From Alphaproteobacteria bacterium (GTDB lineage: Bacteria > Pseudomonadota > Alphaproteobacteria > TMED109): a stretch of DNA of 64,000 bases. Below, piece after piece: positions 55,100-64,000 of the stretch. Both the position numbers and the translations under genes were made by a program. The notes beneath the pieces were generated by a model. The model ran no database searches, was not told the DNA's origin, and saw nothing but the letters and a program-made list of their open reading frames with translations. The DNA lies in NCBI GenBank assembly GCA_022824395.1, contig JAJDZX010000025.1, forward strand, positions 1 to 64,000, read 5' to 3'. Position 1 is the first letter of the stretch, and each line of letters opens with the position of its first letter.

Positions 55100-56197
55100 G
55101 TGTCCATTCCTCACTTCACGATGCGCCAGCTCCTGGAAGCTGGCGTGCACTTCGGCCACATGGTTCGCCGATGGAACCCCCGGATGGCCCCGTTCATCCA
55201 CAGCGAACGTGACGGCATTCACATCATCGATCTGCAGCAAACCGTGCCGATGCTGTACGCGGCCCTGTCGTTCCTCCGGGAAGTCGCGGCGGGCGGGGGC
55301 CGCGTGCTGTTCGTCGGCACCAAGCGGCAGGCACAGCGCCCGGTCGAGGAGCACGCCCTGCGGTGCGGTCAACACTATGTCAACCAGCGCTGGCTTGGCG
55401 GCATGCTGACCAACTGGAAGACGATCTCGAAATCCATCGACCGCCTGAAGCAAATGGAACAGCGGTTGGAGGAAGATGAGGGCAACCTCCCGAAGAAGGA
55501 GGTGCTGAACCTGCAGCGTCAGCGAGTGAAGCTGCTTCGCTCGCTCGGCGGAATCCGTGAAATGGGCGGGCTGCCGGACGCCATGGTGGTCGTCGACACC
55601 AATCACGAACGCATTGCCGTGGCCGAGGCCAGGTCGCTGGGGATCCCGGTCATCGCCGTCCTGGACACGAATTCCGATCCGGTGGGGATCGATTACCCGA
55701 TTCCGGGCAACGATGACGCGACGCGCGCAGTCATCCTGTACTGCGAACTTGCCGCGAATGCCGTGCTGGGCGGACTGGAAGAGGAGCAGAAGTTGGCCGG
55801 AGTCGATGTCGGCGCATCGGAGGAGGGAGGCGTTGGCGACACGTCCCTCGACGTCGGCGACGAAACGGCCGAGGCCGGCACGACGGCCCCGGCAGCATCG
55901 ATTGCCGATGCAGCCGCCCCCGCGGAGCCCCCGGATGAAGCCGTTGCCACCGCACCCGTTGATTCCCCGGACGAAGCGGAAGCGGCGACCGCAGGAACCG
56001 GAGACGAGACGGCGCCTGAGGAGGCAGGGTCGGAAGGATCCGAGCCCGAGGAGATCGGATCGGCAGAGGCTGCACCGGAAGAGACCGGGTCGGACGAACC
56101 GGCACCGGAAGAGGCTGGGTCGGACGAACCGGCGTCGGAGGAGGCTGCCTCGCCCGAACCGGCCGTGCCGGAAACGACTGGGGAGACAGAACAATGA
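55100..56197 (+). CDS. rpsB: 30S ribosomal protein S2 with long acidic tail
   Basis: S2 binds the small subunit between head and body. The first about 230 residues are standard: TMRQLLEAGVHFGH (as MRQLLEAGVHFGH), RRWNPRMAPFI, FVGTKRQAQ, QRWLGGMLTNWKTI and PVIAVLDTNSDP. An extension of about 130 residues follows, made of Ala, Glu, Pro, Thr and Asp with near-repeats such as EETGSDEPAPEEAGSDEP. The family is normally 230-260 residues. The start is GTG 55100 with AAGGAG upstream. It overlaps tsf by four bases. Confidence 0.95.
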   Translation: MSIPHFTMRQLLEAGVHFGHMVRRWNPRMAPFIHSERDGIHIIDLQQTVPMLYAALSFLREVAAGGGRVLFVGTKRQAQRPVEEHALRCGQHYVNQRWLGGMLTNWKTISKSIDRLKQMEQRLEEDEGNLPKKEVLNLQRQRVKLLRSLGGIREMGGLPDAMVVVDTNHERIAVAEARSLGIPVIAVLDTNSDPVGIDYPIPGNDDATRAVILYCELAANAVLGGLEEEQKLAGVDVGASEEGGVGDTSLDVGDETAEAGTTAPAASIADAAAPAEPPDEAVATAPVDSPDEAEAATAGTGDETAPEEAGSEGSEPEEIGSAEAAPEETGSDEPAPEEAGSDEPASEEAASPEPAVPETTGETEQ

Positions 56198-57123
56198 CCC
56201 GGATTTCTGCAGCGCTGGTCAAGCAGCTTCGAGAAAAGACCGGCTCCGGCATGATGGACTGCAAGCGCGCGCTGGCGGAAACCGACGGTGATCTGGAGGC
56301 AGCACAGGACTGGCTGCGCGCGAAGGGTATCGCCGGAGCTGAAAAGAAGGCGGGACGGGCTGCCGCGGAGGGACTGGTGGGTCTCCGCGTGGATGGCAAC
56401 CGGGCAGCCTTGGTCGAAGTCAATGCCGAAACCGACTTTGTCGCGCGGAATGCGGAATTCCAGGCGTTTGTCCGCGAGGTTGCCGAGGCCGGGCTGGACG
56501 CCGGCGGTGACGTCGAGGCGCTCGCCGCGTCACGGTTGGCCGGGGGCGGGGGCGCGACGATAGCCGAGCGCGCGATCGAGGTGAGCGCCCGCACCGGCGA
56601 GAACATCGTGGTGCGCCGCACCGAGTCGGTCGCGATCGAGCGCGGGCTGATCGGGAGCTACATGCACGGTTCCGTCGTGCCTGGCCTTGGACGCATCGGC
56701 ACGTTGGTCGCGGTTGAGACCGACGGGGATCCGGCAGGCCTCGAAGAGTGCGTCAAGCAGCTTGCCATGCATGTGGCCGCCGCCAGGCCGCAGGCGATCC
56801 GTCGCGACGACCTCGATCCCGCATTGATCGAGCGGGAGCGGGCCGTGCTCCTGGAACAGGCGAGGGACAGCGGCCGGCCGGACCATATCATCGAAAAGAT
56901 GGTCGATGGCCGGATGCGAAAGTTCTATGGCGAGGTGGTGCTCACCGAGCAGGTGTGGGTCATCGACAACAAGACGAAGGTCAGCGATGCCCTCGCGTCG
57001 GCTGCGAAGGAAGCGGGGGTAGGGGCCGAACTGTCCGGCCTCGCCTGCCTCGTGCTCGGCGAGGGCGTCGAGAGGCGGGTCTCTAATCTGGCCGCCGAGG
57101 TTGCCGGTACGCTCAAGGGATGA
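56194..57123 (+). CDS. tsf: translation elongation factor Ts
   Basis: EF-Ts exchanges GDP for GTP on EF-Tu. The 309-residue protein has the UBA-like N-terminus (LVKQLREKTGSGMMDCKRALAE) and the core VEVNAETDFVARNAEFQ. The two subdomains of the dimerisation core follow. ATG overlaps the rpsB stop, the classical rpsB-tsf arrangement. Confidence 0.96.
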   Translation: MTRISAALVKQLREKTGSGMMDCKRALAETDGDLEAAQDWLRAKGIAGAEKKAGRAAAEGLVGLRVDGNRAALVEVNAETDFVARNAEFQAFVREVAEAGLDAGGDVEALAASRLAGGGGATIAERAIEVSARTGENIVVRRTESVAIERGLIGSYMHGSVVPGLGRIGTLVAVETDGDPAGLEECVKQLAMHVAAARPQAIRRDDLDPALIERERAVLLEQARDSGRPDHIIEKMVDGRMRKFYGEVVLTEQVWVIDNKTKVSDALASAAKEAGVGAELSGLACLVLGEGVERRVSNLAAEVAGTLKG

Positions 57124-57157
57124 CCGGCCCGGCGATCGCCGGTGGTGAAGGGGACCG

Positions 57158-57991
57158 ATGGGCGCGAGCAGAGGGACCAGGGCGAAGACGGTAGCGCTAC
57201 CGCCGGGGCCGTACTATCGCCGGGTGCTCGTGAAGCTGTCCGGTGAGGCGTTCGCAGGTCCGCAGGGCTACGGGATCGACGGCGACAAGGTAAGCCACAT
57301 CGCCAGAGAGGTACGGTCGGTCTACCGCCTTGGCGTTCAGGTCTGCATCGTGATCGGGGCAGGCAATATTTTCCGCGGCGCAGAGAGCAAGCTGCAATAC
57401 CTTGACCGTCCCACGGCGGACGAAATGGGGATGCTGGCGACCGTCATCAACGGGCTGGCGCTGCACAGCGCCCTGCGGGCACACAACATCAAGGCGCACG
57501 TGATGTCGGCAATTTCCATGCCGGAGATCTGCCAGCCATTCGTGCGCTGGCAGGCGCACACCTACCTTGAACAGTCGGAGGTCCTGGTGTGTGCCGCAGG
57601 CACCGGTTCCCCGTTGTTTACCACGGACACCGCGGCCGCCGTACGCGCAGCGGAACTGCGGTGCGACGCGATCTTCAAGGGGACGCAGGTGGACGGGGTC
57701 TACGATTCCGATCCACACCGCAACCCGAATGCCAGGCGATTTCCCTGGATATCGTACCAGCACGCCCTTGCGAAGAATCTCAAGGTGATGGATTCGGCCG
57801 CGCTGTCGATCGCCCGTGATGCAAAGATTCCGATCCTGGTCTTCTCTCTCGAAGGGACCAACGCACTCGTCGATGCCGTGCAGGGCCAGGGAACGTTTAC
57901 GATGGTCAGCGACGAGCCACGCCATTTGGTGCTGCACGACCGGCGGGTCGGCGAGAAGGCCTTCGGTATGATGGGCGCTGAGGAAGGCTGA
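57158..57991 (+). CDS. pyrH: uridylate kinase
   Basis: PyrH phosphorylates UMP to UDP. The 277-residue protein of the amino-acid-kinase fold has VLVKLSGEAFAG, IVIGAGNIFRG, ADEMGMLATVINGLAL, GTGSPLFTTDTAAAVRAAEL and KGTQVDGVYDSDP. It is about 30 residues longer than usual, owing to extra residues at both ends. It lies 34 bases after tsf. Confidence 0.95.
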   Translation: MGASRGTRAKTVALPPGPYYRRVLVKLSGEAFAGPQGYGIDGDKVSHIAREVRSVYRLGVQVCIVIGAGNIFRGAESKLQYLDRPTADEMGMLATVINGLALHSALRAHNIKAHVMSAISMPEICQPFVRWQAHTYLEQSEVLVCAAGTGSPLFTTDTAAAVRAAELRCDAIFKGTQVDGVYDSDPHRNPNARRFPWISYQHALAKNLKVMDSAALSIARDAKIPILVFSLEGTNALVDAVQGQGTFTMVSDEPRHLVLHDRRVGEKAFGMMGAEEG

Positions 57992-57996
57992 CTACC

Positions 57997-58554
57997 ATGA
58001 CCGATTCGACTCTCGCCGACGCCAAACGACGCATGGAAGGCGCCATTCGCGTTCTCAAGGAAGAGTTCTCCGGGCTACGCTCCGGGCGCGCCCACACGAG
58101 CCTGCTGGAACCCATCCAGGTCGAGGCGTACGGACAGACCATGCGGCTTGCCGAGGTGGCGACCGTTGGCGCACCGGAAGCACGCCTCCTGACCGTCCAG
58201 GTATGGGACCAGGGCAACGTCAAGGCTGCCGAGCGGGCCATCCGTGAATCGGATCTCGGGCTCAATCCCATCACGGAAGGAACTCTCCTCCGGGTGCCGC
58301 TGCCGGAACTGACGGAAGACCGGCGCAAGGAGTTCGCAAGGACTGCTGACCGGTATGCGGAACAGGCCCGGGTTGCCGTTCGAAATGTCCGCCAGCACGT
58401 GATGCAGGGTCTTCGCAACGCGCAGCGGGAGGGCTCGCTTTCGGAGGATGAGCACCGTCGAGAAAGCGATGAAGTGCAGAAGCTTACCGATGATTTTGTC
58501 GGGCAGGTCGACCAGTTGGTAGCAGTCAAGCGGCAGGAAATTCTGCAGGTGTGA
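57997..58554 (+). CDS. frr: ribosome recycling factor
   Basis: RRF splits ribosomes after termination with EF-G. The 185-residue length is normal. EEFSGLRSGRAHTSLLEPIQVEAYG and the ARVAVRNVRQHVMQ (RNxR) motif are diagnostic. It follows pyrH by five bases and its stop overlaps the uppS GTG. Confidence 0.97.
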   Translation: MTDSTLADAKRRMEGAIRVLKEEFSGLRSGRAHTSLLEPIQVEAYGQTMRLAEVATVGAPEARLLTVQVWDQGNVKAAERAIRESDLGLNPITEGTLLRVPLPELTEDRRKEFARTADRYAEQARVAVRNVRQHVMQGLRNAQREGSLSEDEHRRESDEVQKLTDDFVGQVDQLVAVKRQEILQV

Positions 58555-59309
58555 TTCGGAAGACCGGCCCTCGAGTTCCGGAGGGCGCGCGGGCCGACCA
58601 GCCCACCGGGAGCCCCGCGCACGTTGCCGTGATCATGGACGGCAACGGCCGTTGGGCTGTGCAGCGCGGGCTGGCTCGGGTCGACGGGCATCGGAAAGGC
58701 GCCGATGCCGTCCGCGAGACGATTGCCGGCGCGATCGCCTGCGAGGTGCGCTATCTGACGCTCTACGCGTTTTCTACCGAGAACTGGAAGCGGCCCCGCA
58801 GCGAGATCGAGGTGCTGATGTCGCTCATGGTCCGGCATGTGCACTCCGAGATGGAGGCGCTGGCAGAGCAGAACGTGCGGGTGACGTTTATCGGCGACCG
58901 GGCGCAGCTTCCGTCCGAGGTGTCGGCAGGCATGGACATGCTGGAGGATCGAACGTCCTCGAATGACGGCCTGCAGGTTATCGTCGGACTGAACTACAGC
59001 GGACGCAGCGAACTGGCCTGGGCATTTCGCCAGCTTCTTCAAGACGCCATCGAGGGGCATATTGCTCCCTCTGATCTGGACGAAAGTGCCCTCGGCCGTC
59101 GGCTGATGACCGCCGGCGTGCCGGATCCGGACCTCGTGATCCGGACCGGGGGCGAGCACCGGATCTCCAATTTCCTGTTGTGGCAGATCGCGTACTCCGA
59201 ACTGTACTTCACTTCGATTCTCTGGCCGGATTTCACCCGTCAGGATTTTCAGAACGCGATTGCGGCGTACACGTGTCGACGCCGCCGGTTTGGCGGGATC
59301 GATGCGTAG
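58551..59309 (+). CDS. uppS: undecaprenyl diphosphate synthase
   Basis: This cis-prenyltransferase makes the C55 carrier lipid for peptidoglycan and LPS. The 252-residue protein has VAVIMDGNGRWA with the catalytic Asp, GHRKGADAV, LTLYAFSTENWKRP and LVIRTGGEHRISNFLLWQ plus YSELYF. GTG 58551 overlaps the frr stop (GTGA). Its end overlaps cdsA by eight bases. Confidence 0.96.
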   Translation: MIRKTGPRVPEGARADQPTGSPAHVAVIMDGNGRWAVQRGLARVDGHRKGADAVRETIAGAIACEVRYLTLYAFSTENWKRPRSEIEVLMSLMVRHVHSEMEALAEQNVRVTFIGDRAQLPSEVSAGMDMLEDRTSSNDGLQVIVGLNYSGRSELAWAFRQLLQDAIEGHIAPSDLDESALGRRLMTAGVPDPDLVIRTGGEHRISNFLLWQIAYSELYFTSILWPDFTRQDFQNAIAAYTCRRRRFGGIDA

Positions 59310-60096
59310 GGCCGCCCTGGTGGAACTGGCTATCCGCACCGCGTCAGCAGCTGTGCTCGTGCCCCTCGCGCTGGTTCCGGCGTGGACAGGCGGATGGCCG
59401 CTGGCGCTGCTGCTCACCCTGGCGGGCTGGAGGATCGGTTACGAATGGTTTCACATGCAGGGGCGACGCGGCCTGGCGGCGCAGATTCCGGCGTCGGGCG
59501 CTGCTGCCGGGGGCCTGGCGGCGTACTTCTTCGCGGGTCCCGCCGCCGCCGTTGCGACCGCGTGCCTGGGCGCCGTCACCGGCAGGATCGTGCGCGAAGG
59601 GTTTACACGAACCCTTCACCGGGGATTGCTGGGCGTCGCATTGCTCGCTGTTCCATTAGTACTGCTGTGGGAACTTCGGGAGACCGGCGAGGACGGGCGC
59701 GACCTGTTGCTGTGGTGCCTGCTGGTCGTGTGGACCACCGATACCTTCGCGTTTCTGTGCGGACGCGTCCTGCGGGGCCGGCTTCTGATACCTGCGATCA
59801 GCCCCGCCAAGACCTGGAGCGGCCTGTTCGGCGGTATCTTCGCAGCTGGCGTGGTGGGCGGCTACGCCGGGATACTGCTAGGATTTCCTGCCGAAACTGC
59901 CGTGCTCAGCGCAGTTTGCGTGGGGATGGCCACGATCACGGGTGACCTTGTCATGAGCGCGGTCAAGCGCACGCACGGATGCAAGGACACCGGTCGGCTG
60001 ATACCCGGCCATGGCGGGGTTCTCGATCGTGTCGACGGCCTGCTGTTTGGCGTGACGCTCGTGGCCATCTGGAAGCTGATCGTCGAAGGGGCCTGA
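59302..60096 (+). CDS. cdsA: phosphatidate cytidylyltransferase
   Basis: CdsA makes CDP-diacylglycerol, the branch point of phospholipid synthesis. A 264-residue polytopic membrane protein with the family signature near the end: SAVKRTHGCKDTGRLIPGHG followed by GVLDRVD. ISPAKTWSGLFGG is also typical. ATG 59302 lies within the end of uppS. dxr follows after one base. Confidence 0.93.
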   Translation: MRRAALVELAIRTASAAVLVPLALVPAWTGGWPLALLLTLAGWRIGYEWFHMQGRRGLAAQIPASGAAAGGLAAYFFAGPAAAVATACLGAVTGRIVREGFTRTLHRGLLGVALLAVPLVLLWELRETGEDGRDLLLWCLLVVWTTDTFAFLCGRVLRGRLLIPAISPAKTWSGLFGGIFAAGVVGGYAGILLGFPAETAVLSAVCVGMATITGDLVMSAVKRTHGCKDTGRLIPGHGGVLDRVDGLLFGVTLVAIWKLIVEGA

Positions 60097-60097
60097 A

Positions 60098-61261
60098 GTG
60101 GGACCACCAGGAAAGACGATCACCGTGCTCGGCTCCACCGGCTCAGTGGGGCAAAGTACCGTCAGCCTGCTGCTCGAGCATCCGGAGCGCTGGGAGGTCG
60201 TGGCGCTTGCCGCCGGCAGCAACGCCGCCAGGCTGGCGGAACAGGCCCGGGCGCTGGGCGCCCGGTACGCGGCGATCGCCGACCAGAGCCAGGCCAAGGT
60301 TCTTCGGGACGAACTCGCCGGAACCGGGATCGAGATCGGCGTCGGCGAGGACGCCGTCATCGAGGCCGGTGCGCGCCCGGCGGAATGGGTCATGGCGGCA
60401 ATCGGCGGTGCCGCGGGCCTGGCGCCCACGGCGAAGGCCCTTGAACGAGGCGCCACGGTGGCGCTGGCCAACAAGGAAAGCATGGTGTGCGCCGGGACGC
60501 TGCTCAAGCGTACGGCGGCTCGGTCAGGGGCCAGCATCATTCCGGTTGATTCCGAGCACAGCGCAATATTTCAGGTGTTCGATGCGGGTCGGCCGGAGCG
60601 GGTTCGCGCCGTCGTCCTGACCGCATCCGGAGGACCGTTCCTGGACCGCAGCCTGGACAGTCTCGCGTCCGTCACGCCGGCCGACGCCGTCGCCCACCCG
60701 GTGTGGGACATGGGCGCCAAGATTTCCGTGGATTCGGCGACGATGATGAACAAGGGGCTCGAGCTGATCGAAGCCGCGCACCTGTTTCCGGTGCAACCCC
60801 ACCAGCTTGACGTCCTGATCCATCCGCAATCGGTCATCCATGGATTGGTGGAGTACGTGGACGGTACGCTGTGTGCCGTCCTCGGCATCCCGGACATGCG
60901 GGTACCCATCGCGTGCGCACTGGCCTGGCCCGACCGCATGGAGCTGGAACTGCCCCGCCTCGACCTGGCAGATCACGGCCATCTCACCTTCCGGAAGCCT
61001 GATCCGGACCGATTCCCGGCGCTCCGGATTGCGCGGGAAGCCTTGCAACAAGGCGGGTCGGCGCCTACGATCCTGAATGCCGCCAACGAAGAGGCGGTTG
61101 CCGCGTTTCTTCGCGGCGCGCTCCCGTTTTCAAGAATTACCGCCGTGTCCGAGGAAGTGCTCGCGACGCTCCCGGATACCCCCATCGATGACTTCACTGC
61201 TGTCGTCGCGGTCGACGCTCGTGCCCGTGCGTCCGCCCGTGCTATGACCGGCGTGCACTAG
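60098..61261 (+). CDS. dxr: 1-deoxy-D-xylulose 5-phosphate reductoisomerase
   Basis: Dxr performs the committed step of the MEP isoprenoid pathway, making MEP from DXP with NADPH. The 387-residue protein starts at GTG with the cofactor loop VLGSTGSVGQST. Other blocks: ALANKESMVCAG, PVDSEHSAIFQ, TASGGPFL, WDMGAKISVDSATMMNKGLE and IHPQSVIHGLVEY. It feeds uppS two genes upstream. Confidence 0.96.
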   Translation: MGPPGKTITVLGSTGSVGQSTVSLLLEHPERWEVVALAAGSNAARLAEQARALGARYAAIADQSQAKVLRDELAGTGIEIGVGEDAVIEAGARPAEWVMAAIGGAAGLAPTAKALERGATVALANKESMVCAGTLLKRTAARSGASIIPVDSEHSAIFQVFDAGRPERVRAVVLTASGGPFLDRSLDSLASVTPADAVAHPVWDMGAKISVDSATMMNKGLELIEAAHLFPVQPHQLDVLIHPQSVIHGLVEYVDGTLCAVLGIPDMRVPIACALAWPDRMELELPRLDLADHGHLTFRKPDPDRFPALRIAREALQQGGSAPTILNAANEEAVAAFLRGALPFSRITAVSEEVLATLPDTPIDDFTAVVAVDARARASARAMTGVH

Positions 61262-61275
61262 GGTTCACAGCGTCC

Positions 61276-62376
61276 GTGCTTTCATCCCTGCTTTGGTTCT
61301 TGCTGGTGCTCTGCATCGTCGTGTTCGTCCACGAGCTCGGGCATTACCTGATCGCTCGCTGGAACGGCGCCAAGGTGGAGGTCTTCTCGATCGGGTTTGG
61401 ACGCGAGTTGGTCGGCGTCACCGACCGCGCGGGGACGCGATGGCGTCTCAGCGTCATTCCTCTCGGCGGCTACGTTCGCTTCCCCAATCCGCCGGATCAA
61501 GCAGACGGCGATTCTGGCGTTTCGGAGATGCCGGACGAGAGCCTGCAGGCGCATTCGCCGGTGCGGCGCATCGCCATTCTGGCAGCGGGTCCGGGAGCCA
61601 ACTTTCTCTTTGCCGTCGTCGTATTTTTCGGGCTGATCCTGGCATTCGGGAAGGCCGGAGTCTCGAACACCGTCGAACAGGTCCTCCCGGACAGCGCGGC
61701 AGAGAGCGCGGGCATCCTGGCGGGGGATCGGATTCTGTCCATCGACGGACAGACGGTCACGCGCGCTCAGGAGATCCGTGACGCCGTCAGCCCATATCCC
61801 GGGACCGCGCTCACGTTTGTCATCGACCGTGACGGTCGGGTGATGAAACTGGACGTAACACCGGTGGCGGTGGACTGGACCGATCCGCTGGGCACGGTGC
61901 ACCGGGTTGGCCGGGTCGGCGTGGCCCTTGCCCGGGCGGAGCGCGAACCCGCGACGATGCTGGAAGCGGCGCGGGAAGCCGTCGGCGAGACCTGGTACCT
62001 GACGAGTACCGTGCTGCAGGCCTTCGGCGAGATCCTGACGGGGCGCCGCAGCACGGACGAACTGGGCGGTCCGGTGATGATCGCGCAGGTGTCGGGAAAC
62101 TTCGCCGAGCAGGGGCTGCTCCCGCTGCTCGGTTTCATCGCATTCCTCTCCGTCAATCTCGGGATCATCAACCTGTTCCCGATCCCGATGCTGGATGGCG
62201 GGCAAATCGTCGTCGCGGTAGCCGAACTGGCTCGCGGGCGGCGGCTCAGTCAGCGCTTCATGTACTGGTTTCAGATGACGGGCCTCGTGACGGTCGGGGG
62301 CCTCATGTTGTTCGTCATCGCCAATGACCTGAGCCGTCCCAGCGTGCTGAATTTCGTAGGTGGACTGTTCCAATGA
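61276..62376 (+). CDS. rseP: RseP/site-2 zinc metalloprotease
   Basis: An intramembrane protease that cleaves anti-sigma factors and remnant signal peptides. The 366-residue protein has HELGH (19-23) in the first membrane helix, one PDZ domain (about 120-200, GILAGDRILSIDGQ), and the second active-site motif NLFPIPMLDGGQ near 300. It has one PDZ where E. coli RseP has two. GTG 61276 starts it. Its stop overlaps bamA. Confidence 0.93.
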   Translation: MLSSLLWFLLVLCIVVFVHELGHYLIARWNGAKVEVFSIGFGRELVGVTDRAGTRWRLSVIPLGGYVRFPNPPDQADGDSGVSEMPDESLQAHSPVRRIAILAAGPGANFLFAVVVFFGLILAFGKAGVSNTVEQVLPDSAAESAGILAGDRILSIDGQTVTRAQEIRDAVSPYPGTALTFVIDRDGRVMKLDVTPVAVDWTDPLGTVHRVGRVGVALARAEREPATMLEAAREAVGETWYLTSTVLQAFGEILTGRRSTDELGGPVMIAQVSGNFAEQGLLPLLGFIAFLSVNLGIINLFPIPMLDGGQIVVAVAELARGRRLSQRFMYWFQMTGLVTVGGLMLFVIANDLSRPSVLNFVGGLFQ

Positions 62377-64000
62377 CGGGATGTCGTCTCGCCCCGTCCG
62401 CCGGGTTCCTTCTCATTGCCGGTTTCGTCCTACTGCTCGGCTGGTCGGGTGCTGCAGATGCGCAGGACAGCCCGATCAGCGACATCCGGATCGAGGGCAA
62501 CCAGCGAATCGAGGACTCGACAATCCTGTCGAACCTCACCGTGCGTGCCGGCCAGCAGATCGAACCGGGGAGCCCGTTTGATCCGCTGCTCCTCGACACC
62601 GCCCTGAAGTCGCTCTTCGAAACCGGGCTTTTCGCCGACGTCACGCTGTCTCGCGAGGGCACCATCCTCATCGTGCGGGTGGTGGAGAACCCGATCGTCA
62701 ACCGCGTGGTGTTCGAAGGCAATCAGAGGGTTGAAGACGAAGACCTGGCCAGCGAAATCACGCTGCGTCAGCGCACCGTTTTCACGCGCAGTCGTGTCCG
62801 GACCGATCAGGAACGCCTCCTGACCGTGTACCGCCGGAGCGGCCGGTTCGGGGCATCAGTGGTGCCGAAGGTGATTCTCCTGGATCAGAACCGGGTCAAC
62901 GTGATCTTTGAAATCGACGAAGGGCCGCTCACGGGAATCGAGAGCATCAATTTTGTCGGCAACCGCCGCTTCAGCGATGGTGACCTGCGGGACGTGATGC
63001 GCACGCGCGAAAGCCGCTGGTGGCGGTTCCTGTCCTCGAGTGACCGGTACGACCCCGATCAACTGGCCTTCGACGAAGAGCTGCTCCGCCGTCACTACTT
63101 CGACCGGGGGTACCTCCGCTTCAGGATTCTGTCCTCGGCCGCCGAGCTGCTGCCTGACGGGGACGCCTTCCTGATCACGATCGCCGTCGACGAGGGCGAG
63201 CGCTACACCATCAGCGAGACTTCCGCCACCTCGGAGCTGCCCGAGGTGGATGTCGAGCCCTTGCAGGATCTCATCGAGACCGAGGTCGGGGACGACTACA
63301 GCCGCAGCGCCATCCAGGACACGATCGGAATCCTGTCGGACGCCGTGGTGACGGCGGGATTTCCGTTCGTCCAGGTCGATGTGCAACCGGAGGTGGACGA
63401 GGAAGCGAAGACGATCGCGCTGCACTACCGGCTCAGCGAGGGGGAGCGGATCTACGTTGACCGCATCGAGATCAAGGGGAACGTCCGCACGCTCGACCAC
63501 GTGGTCCGCCGGTACCTTCGCCTGTCCGAAGGGGATCCCCTGAACCGGGGTCTGCTCGCCCGCTCGCGGACGCTGGTCGGAAACCTCGGCTTCTTCTCCG
63601 ACGTGCAGTTCCAGGAAGTACCCGGTAGCGCCCCCGATCAGCGGACCGTTGAGCTGACCGTGGCGGAACGCTCCACCGGCGAAATCAGCTTTGGTCTGGG
63701 GTACTCGACCAGCCGCGGCGCGATCGGGAACATCTCGCTTCGCGAGCGCAACCTTCTGGGCACCGGCAGCAGCCTGACGGTGGCCCTAGAGAACGCGCGC
63801 ACCGGAGGCTTGTACAGCATCGCCTATTCCGAGCCGTACTTCCGGCAGCGCGACGTGTCCCTCAGCACCAGTGTCTTTTCGTCCAACACGGACCGGATCG
63901 GCACCGCGTACGCATCGGATGAGCAGGGTGCCCGAATCGGTTTCGGCTTCAGCCTCGGTGAGTACCTTCGTCAGCGCCTGACGTACGGCATCACGTGGGT
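62373..64000 (+). CDS. bamA: outer membrane assembly protein BamA (truncated by window end)
   Basis: The 5' 542 codons of bamA are present and the frame is still open at the window edge. Residues 1-29 are a signal peptide (GFLLIAGFVLLLGWSGAADA, then QDSP). POTRA domains follow, each with the usual start: ISDIRIEGNQRIEDSTI, VNRVVFEGNQRVEDEDL, LTGIESINFVGNRRFSDGDL and VDRIEIKGNVRTLDHVV. The barrel begins near GEISFGLGYSTSRGAIG. ATG 62373 overlaps the rseP stop (ATGA). It inserts beta-barrel proteins into the outer membrane. Confidence 0.95.
   Translation, partial: MTGCRLAPSAGFLLIAGFVLLLGWSGAADAQDSPISDIRIEGNQRIEDSTILSNLTVRAGQQIEPGSPFDPLLLDTALKSLFETGLFADVTLSREGTILIVRVVENPIVNRVVFEGNQRVEDEDLASEITLRQRTVFTRSRVRTDQERLLTVYRRSGRFGASVVPKVILLDQNRVNVIFEIDEGPLTGIESINFVGNRRFSDGDLRDVMRTRESRWWRFLSSSDRYDPDQLAFDEELLRRHYFDRGYLRFRILSSAAELLPDGDAFLITIAVDEGERYTISETSATSELPEVDVEPLQDLIETEVGDDYSRSAIQDTIGILSDAVVTAGFPFVQVDVQPEVDEEAKTIALHYRLSEGERIYVDRIEIKGNVRTLDHVVRRYLRLSEGDPLNRGLLARSRTLVGNLGFFSDVQFQEVPGSAPDQRTVELTVAERSTGEISFGLGYSTSRGAIGNISLRERNLLGTGSSLTVALENARTGGLYSIAYSEPYFRQRDVSLSTSVFSSNTDRIGTAYASDEQGARIGFGFSLGEYLRQRLTYGITW

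Overview
The window is GC-rich, densely coded chromosomal DNA of a diderm bacterium, most likely an alphaproteobacterium (Rhodospirillales-like at a guess; the sequence does not fix the order). The evidence is gene order: ppiD-trpE-trpG-trpD-trpC-moaC-moeA-lexA-gltX, tpiA-secG-pyrG-kdsA-eno, tatA-tatB-tatC-serS and rpsB-tsf-pyrH-frr-uppS-cdsA-dxr-rseP-bamA are all familiar alphaproteobacterial strings. LPS (kdsA) and outer-membrane assembly (bamA) genes show a Gram-negative envelope. Starts and stops commonly overlap by 1-4 bases, so operons are tight.

Layout. (1) 0.1-11.2 kb, mixed metabolism: a gamma-glutamyltranspeptidase-like protein coupled to an acetolactate synthase, pdxH, a secreted zincin-like protein, a MaoC/NodN-type hydratase, msrB, an oxidoreductase/aminotransferase pair that looks like sugar-nucleotide chemistry, a malate/lactate dehydrogenase-family enzyme and an SDR. 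(2) 11.3-21.1 kb, minus strand: ppiD, the anthranilate branch of tryptophan synthesis, molybdopterin genes moaC and moeA, lexA with its own promoter, gltX. (3) 21.1-26.6 kb, plus strand: tpiA, secG, pyrG, kdsA, eno and a DUF4396 membrane protein. (4) 26.6-31.9 kb: formate-dehydrogenase-type accessory genes (TorD chaperone, DUF3306, DUF3305, a large 4Fe-4S protein, mobB, a second moeA) without any dehydrogenase structural gene. (5) 32-36.7 kb: a SnoaL-like protein and an iron(III) ABC transporter (fbpABC type). (6) 36.7-40.8 kb: tatABC, serS, an aldo/keto reductase.

(7) 40.79-50.39 kb: a compact 9.6-kb integrative element inserted in the 3' end of a tRNA-Ser(UGA) gene and bounded by an exact 14-bp direct repeat. 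It carries a P4-type integrase, an AlpA-like regulator, a RepA/RecA-fold ATPase followed by twin hairpins, then a nearly gapless head/packaging operon: large terminase, HNH nuclease, major capsid protein, prohead protease, an unknown protein, a gp6-like connector, portal and two small proteins, closed by a perfect 15-bp-stem hairpin. It has no tail, lysis or phage repressor gene. This is the architecture of a capsid-forming phage satellite (cf-PICI-like), and it is the most interesting object in the window.

(8) 50.6-54.9 kb: a TPP-dependent enzyme, a periplasmic TPR protein, glpK. (9) 55.1-64 kb: the translation/isoprenoid/phospholipid/envelope operon from rpsB to bamA, with bamA cut by the window end. 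The S2 protein has an unusual acidic C-terminal extension of about 130 residues.
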